From Myxococcus stipitatus DSM 14675 (GTDB taxonomy: Bacteria > Myxococcota > Myxococcia > Myxococcales > Myxococcaceae), in the NCBI RefSeq assembly GCF_000331735.1, contig NC_020126.1, positions 4,402,001 through 4,466,000 of the forward strand: 64,000 bases of DNA, given 5' to 3'. Positions 62,289 to 64,000 of the stretch are shown here, in pieces (within the stretch, counting starts at the first letter, position 1; each line of letters starts with the position of its first letter). The translations under genes were made by a program, and so were the position numbers. The notes under the pieces were generated by a model, which was given only the letters and a program-made list of their open reading frames with translations, had not been told where the DNA came from and did not search any database.

Positions 62289-62322
62289 TACAATTACAAC
62301 CGAGTGTGACCTGATCGGTCAC
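62289..62322 (+). promoter_or_regulatory. -10-like element with adjacent palindrome
   Basis: TACAAT (62289-62294) is a good -10 hexamer without a convincing -35. GTGACC (62306-62311) and GGTCAC (62317-62322) form an inverted repeat with a 5-bp spacer (TGATC) starting where transcription would begin. This is the geometry of a repressor operator, or of an activated promoter lacking a -35, for the lipoprotein gene at 62442. Confidence 0.35.
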
Positions 62323-62441
62323 TGCAGCCGACCTCCTGGATTGTTCCTCGGGATGGCCTTGCGCTCGCGAGGCCGCTGGCCTGAGGCGTGCTTCCAGAAG
62401 ACGCATTTCCCCACTTTCGTGCATTTACTGGAGGAGCGTCC

Positions 62442-63935
62442 ATGGGTGTTACTGTCCGTCGCCCCCCGTCGTGGGTTGTGTCGTTGCTGTTGTGGGCCCT
62501 GGCGGGATGTGGAGGGGAGGTCGCGTCGACTCAGTCCCCAGAGGCCGAGGTCGGGGAGAGTCGTTCGGGGATTCGCATCGCCAACTCGCTGTCCACGGAT
62601 GCGCTCGTCCTCAACGCCATTGGCACCAATGGCACGGCGACGACGCTGCTGGCGACGTCGAGCCTGGACTCCCTCTTCGATGGCACCGCGTTCGGCGGTC
62701 ATCCGCACCTCAACCGGCAGCTGCATGACCCGGACGCGCGGAAGTTCATGGAGTACCTGGTGAGCTGCGCGCTGGGGCCCAACCAGCTGCTCGCGTACTT
62801 CGACCCGACGGCTTCTTCCGGAGGGCCTCGCATCTGGGGCGGCAAGGCGGGCCTGTGCACGAAGTGGCTGACGTCGCCGCCTTCGCAGGAGTGCCTCAAT
62901 CGCGTCTCCGCGTGCCTCCTCGCGCGCAACAACGCGCTGGGCCGCCGCGTGGAGCTGTCCATCCGCGGTGAGGTCCCGGGCGCCCCGAGCATCTTCTACC
63001 TGGAGCCGGTGACTCGGCCCGCGGAGTACGAGCCGAGCACGGCGCAGAAGCTGGCCAGCTTCGAGCCCTGCGCGCTGGGCGAGTCGGGCGCGCAGCGGAA
63101 CTGTGGCTGGACCGCCGATGGCATCGGCCGGTGTACGCCCGGCGCGACGGTCTGGGCGGGAGCAGGAGGGGCTGTCGCGTGTCCGGGCGCATCGCTGGGC
63201 GCGAGCGCGGGAAGCCGGATGGTGCTGCGCGCGTGCTCGGGTGTCGTGGGCTGCAACACGGGCGCCGACACGCTCCTGGGGGAGGGAGATGGGAGCTGCT
63301 CCGGGACGGACCCGGTGATGTCCTTCACGTGCCCCATGCAGGGGTACTACAGCGTGATGACGGCGCCGTGGGACAGCAACGACTCCGGCGTGGCGAGCGT
63401 GGCCACGACGTCGACGGCGACCCAGGCGTATGCGCTGTCGGAGGCGCAGGTCTACGGCATGCGCGAGGGCGCGTTCTACGGCAACATCTTCGACCGGAAG
63501 GCCCTGGCCACCGAGGTCTCCGTGGAAGAGGTGCGCTACGGTGATCAGCTCAAGTACGTCGTCGTCGGGGACCAGGTGGAGATCCAGGGCGCCATCTACC
63601 GCAAGATGTACTCCTGCTACGACCCGTCCTGGGTGAGCGGCTCCGCCTACTCAACCCACCGCGTCTGCGCGTTGCCGGACTCCGGTGCCAACTGCGCGGC
63701 CACGGTCACCGGCCCCTGCTGGGGGACGGCCACGAACCCGCAAGCGGGCAAGTGCGAGGTGAACGATGGGACGATGGTGTTGGGGGATGGTGACTACGAG
63801 CGGTGCCGGGACAACCTGAGCCGCCTGTGGCTGGAGCCGGTGACGACGTTCCTCCATGAGTCGTGTGGCGCGGTCGAGGGAGCGGACGTGCCCAAGCTCT
63901 GCGAGCGCAATCGAAGGGTGCGAGGGAAATACTGA
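62442..63935 (+). CDS. Cys-rich surface lipoprotein of unknown function
   Basis: 497 aa from ATG at 62442, with GGAGGAG upstream. Lipoprotein signal MGVTVRRPPSWVVSLLLWALAGC (Cys23). The N-terminal third is ordinary globular sequence (LNAIGTNGTATTLLATSSLD, PDARKFMEYLVSCALGPNQL). From ~140 onward it is Cys-rich, with pairs such as ECLNRVSACL, CSGVVGCNTG, CAATVTGPCW and CGAVEGADVPKLC, implying many disulfides; LTSPPSQECLNRVSACLLARNNALGRRVELSIRGE resembles a motif common in myxobacterial cell-surface lipoproteins. No catalytic family recognised. Three bases after its stop another frame opens. Confidence 0.82.
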   Translation: MGVTVRRPPSWVVSLLLWALAGCGGEVASTQSPEAEVGESRSGIRIANSLSTDALVLNAIGTNGTATTLLATSSLDSLFDGTAFGGHPHLNRQLHDPDARKFMEYLVSCALGPNQLLAYFDPTASSGGPRIWGGKAGLCTKWLTSPPSQECLNRVSACLLARNNALGRRVELSIRGEVPGAPSIFYLEPVTRPAEYEPSTAQKLASFEPCALGESGAQRNCGWTADGIGRCTPGATVWAGAGGAVACPGASLGASAGSRMVLRACSGVVGCNTGADTLLGEGDGSCSGTDPVMSFTCPMQGYYSVMTAPWDSNDSGVASVATTSTATQAYALSEAQVYGMREGAFYGNIFDRKALATEVSVEEVRYGDQLKYVVVGDQVEIQGAIYRKMYSCYDPSWVSGSAYSTHRVCALPDSGANCAATVTGPCWGTATNPQAGKCEVNDGTMVLGDGDYERCRDNLSRLWLEPVTTFLHESCGAVEGADVPKLCERNRRVRGKY

Positions 63936-63938
63936 CCC

Positions 63939-64000
63939 ATGACCCCCGGAGGCGTGGAGTCGCTCTATGGCGAGGAGCTGCGGCCCGGAGCACTCGTGGG
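63939..64000 (+). CDS. Start of a gene cut by the window edge (possible protein kinase)
   Basis: ATG at 63939, 3 nt after the previous stop, opens a frame reading MTPGGVESLYGEELRPGALVG up to the edge. ELRPGALVG is how many myxobacterial Hanks-type kinases begin, just before the glycine loop, so this is probably another Ser/Thr kinase co-transcribed with the lipoprotein gene. With 20 complete codons this is tentative. Confidence 0.35.
   Translation, partial: MTPGGVESLYGEELRPGALV

Overview
The window is very GC-rich (third codon positions almost all G or C) and carries genes diagnostic of a fruiting myxobacterium (Myxococcota, suborder Cystobacterineae, Myxococcus/Corallococcus-like). These include a close relative of the gliding adhesin lipoprotein CglB, the type IV pilus pilotin lipoprotein Tgl, the start of a DUF2378/TIGR02265 protein, a DUF937-OmpA fusion, and a long Ser/Thr kinase fused to an AAA-type ATPase and TPR-like repeats. 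I see no rRNA, CRISPR array, insertion sequence, prophage or biosynthetic cluster. Most of the window is core chromosome; accessory-looking material is confined to about 0-6 kb and 54-64 kb.

Layout. 0-6 kb: DUF2378 fragment, DUF937/OmpA envelope protein, an ADP-ribosylglycohydrolase, a low-GC intergenic patch, an orphan membrane histidine kinase, a small secreted protein. 5.7-11.6 kb: one-carbon metabolism, with metF (plus a coupled small membrane protein) divergent from gcvT-gcvH-gcvP. 11.7-17.5 kb: CDF metal exporter, TonB-like protein, SpoIID/LytB lipoprotein and a secreted beta-helix protein. 17.6-21 kb: tRNA-Cys, acyl-CoA dehydrogenase, rhodanese, asd, fdxA. 21-29.5 kb: mostly minus-strand genes (FliK/HpaP-like, secreted unknown, HEAT-HAD-unknown-hrpB run) with one GNAT gene. 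29.6-34 kb: DsrE-like, cglB, a RimK-like ATP-grasp ligase, a DsbD-N-like secreted protein, rlmB.

34-48.7 kb is the transcription/translation block: tRNA Thr(TGT)-Tyr-Gly-Thr(GGT)-tuf-rpmG-tRNA Trp-secE-nusG-rplK-rplA // rplJ-rplL-rpoB-rpoC, headed by a strong tRNA-type promoter and closed by a strong terminator. It is punctuated by hairpins, including a complete intrinsic terminator between rplA and rplJ followed by a structured L10-type leader. 48.8-54.9 kb: coiled-coil and phasin-like proteins, a lytic transglycosylase, two unknowns, tgl, a RodZ-like HTH membrane protein, recO and a PfkB sugar kinase. 55-64 kb: a surface lipoprotein, an OPT transporter, the large kinase/ATPase/TPR regulator, a Cys-rich lipoprotein behind a palindrome-marked promoter region, and the first codons of another gene at the window edge.

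Biologically, cglB (gliding adhesion) and tgl (pilus secretin assembly), the two classical lipoproteins that myxobacteria can pass between cells, lie about 20 kb apart on either side of the tuf-rpoBC block. All identifications come from reading sequence motifs; no database search was run.
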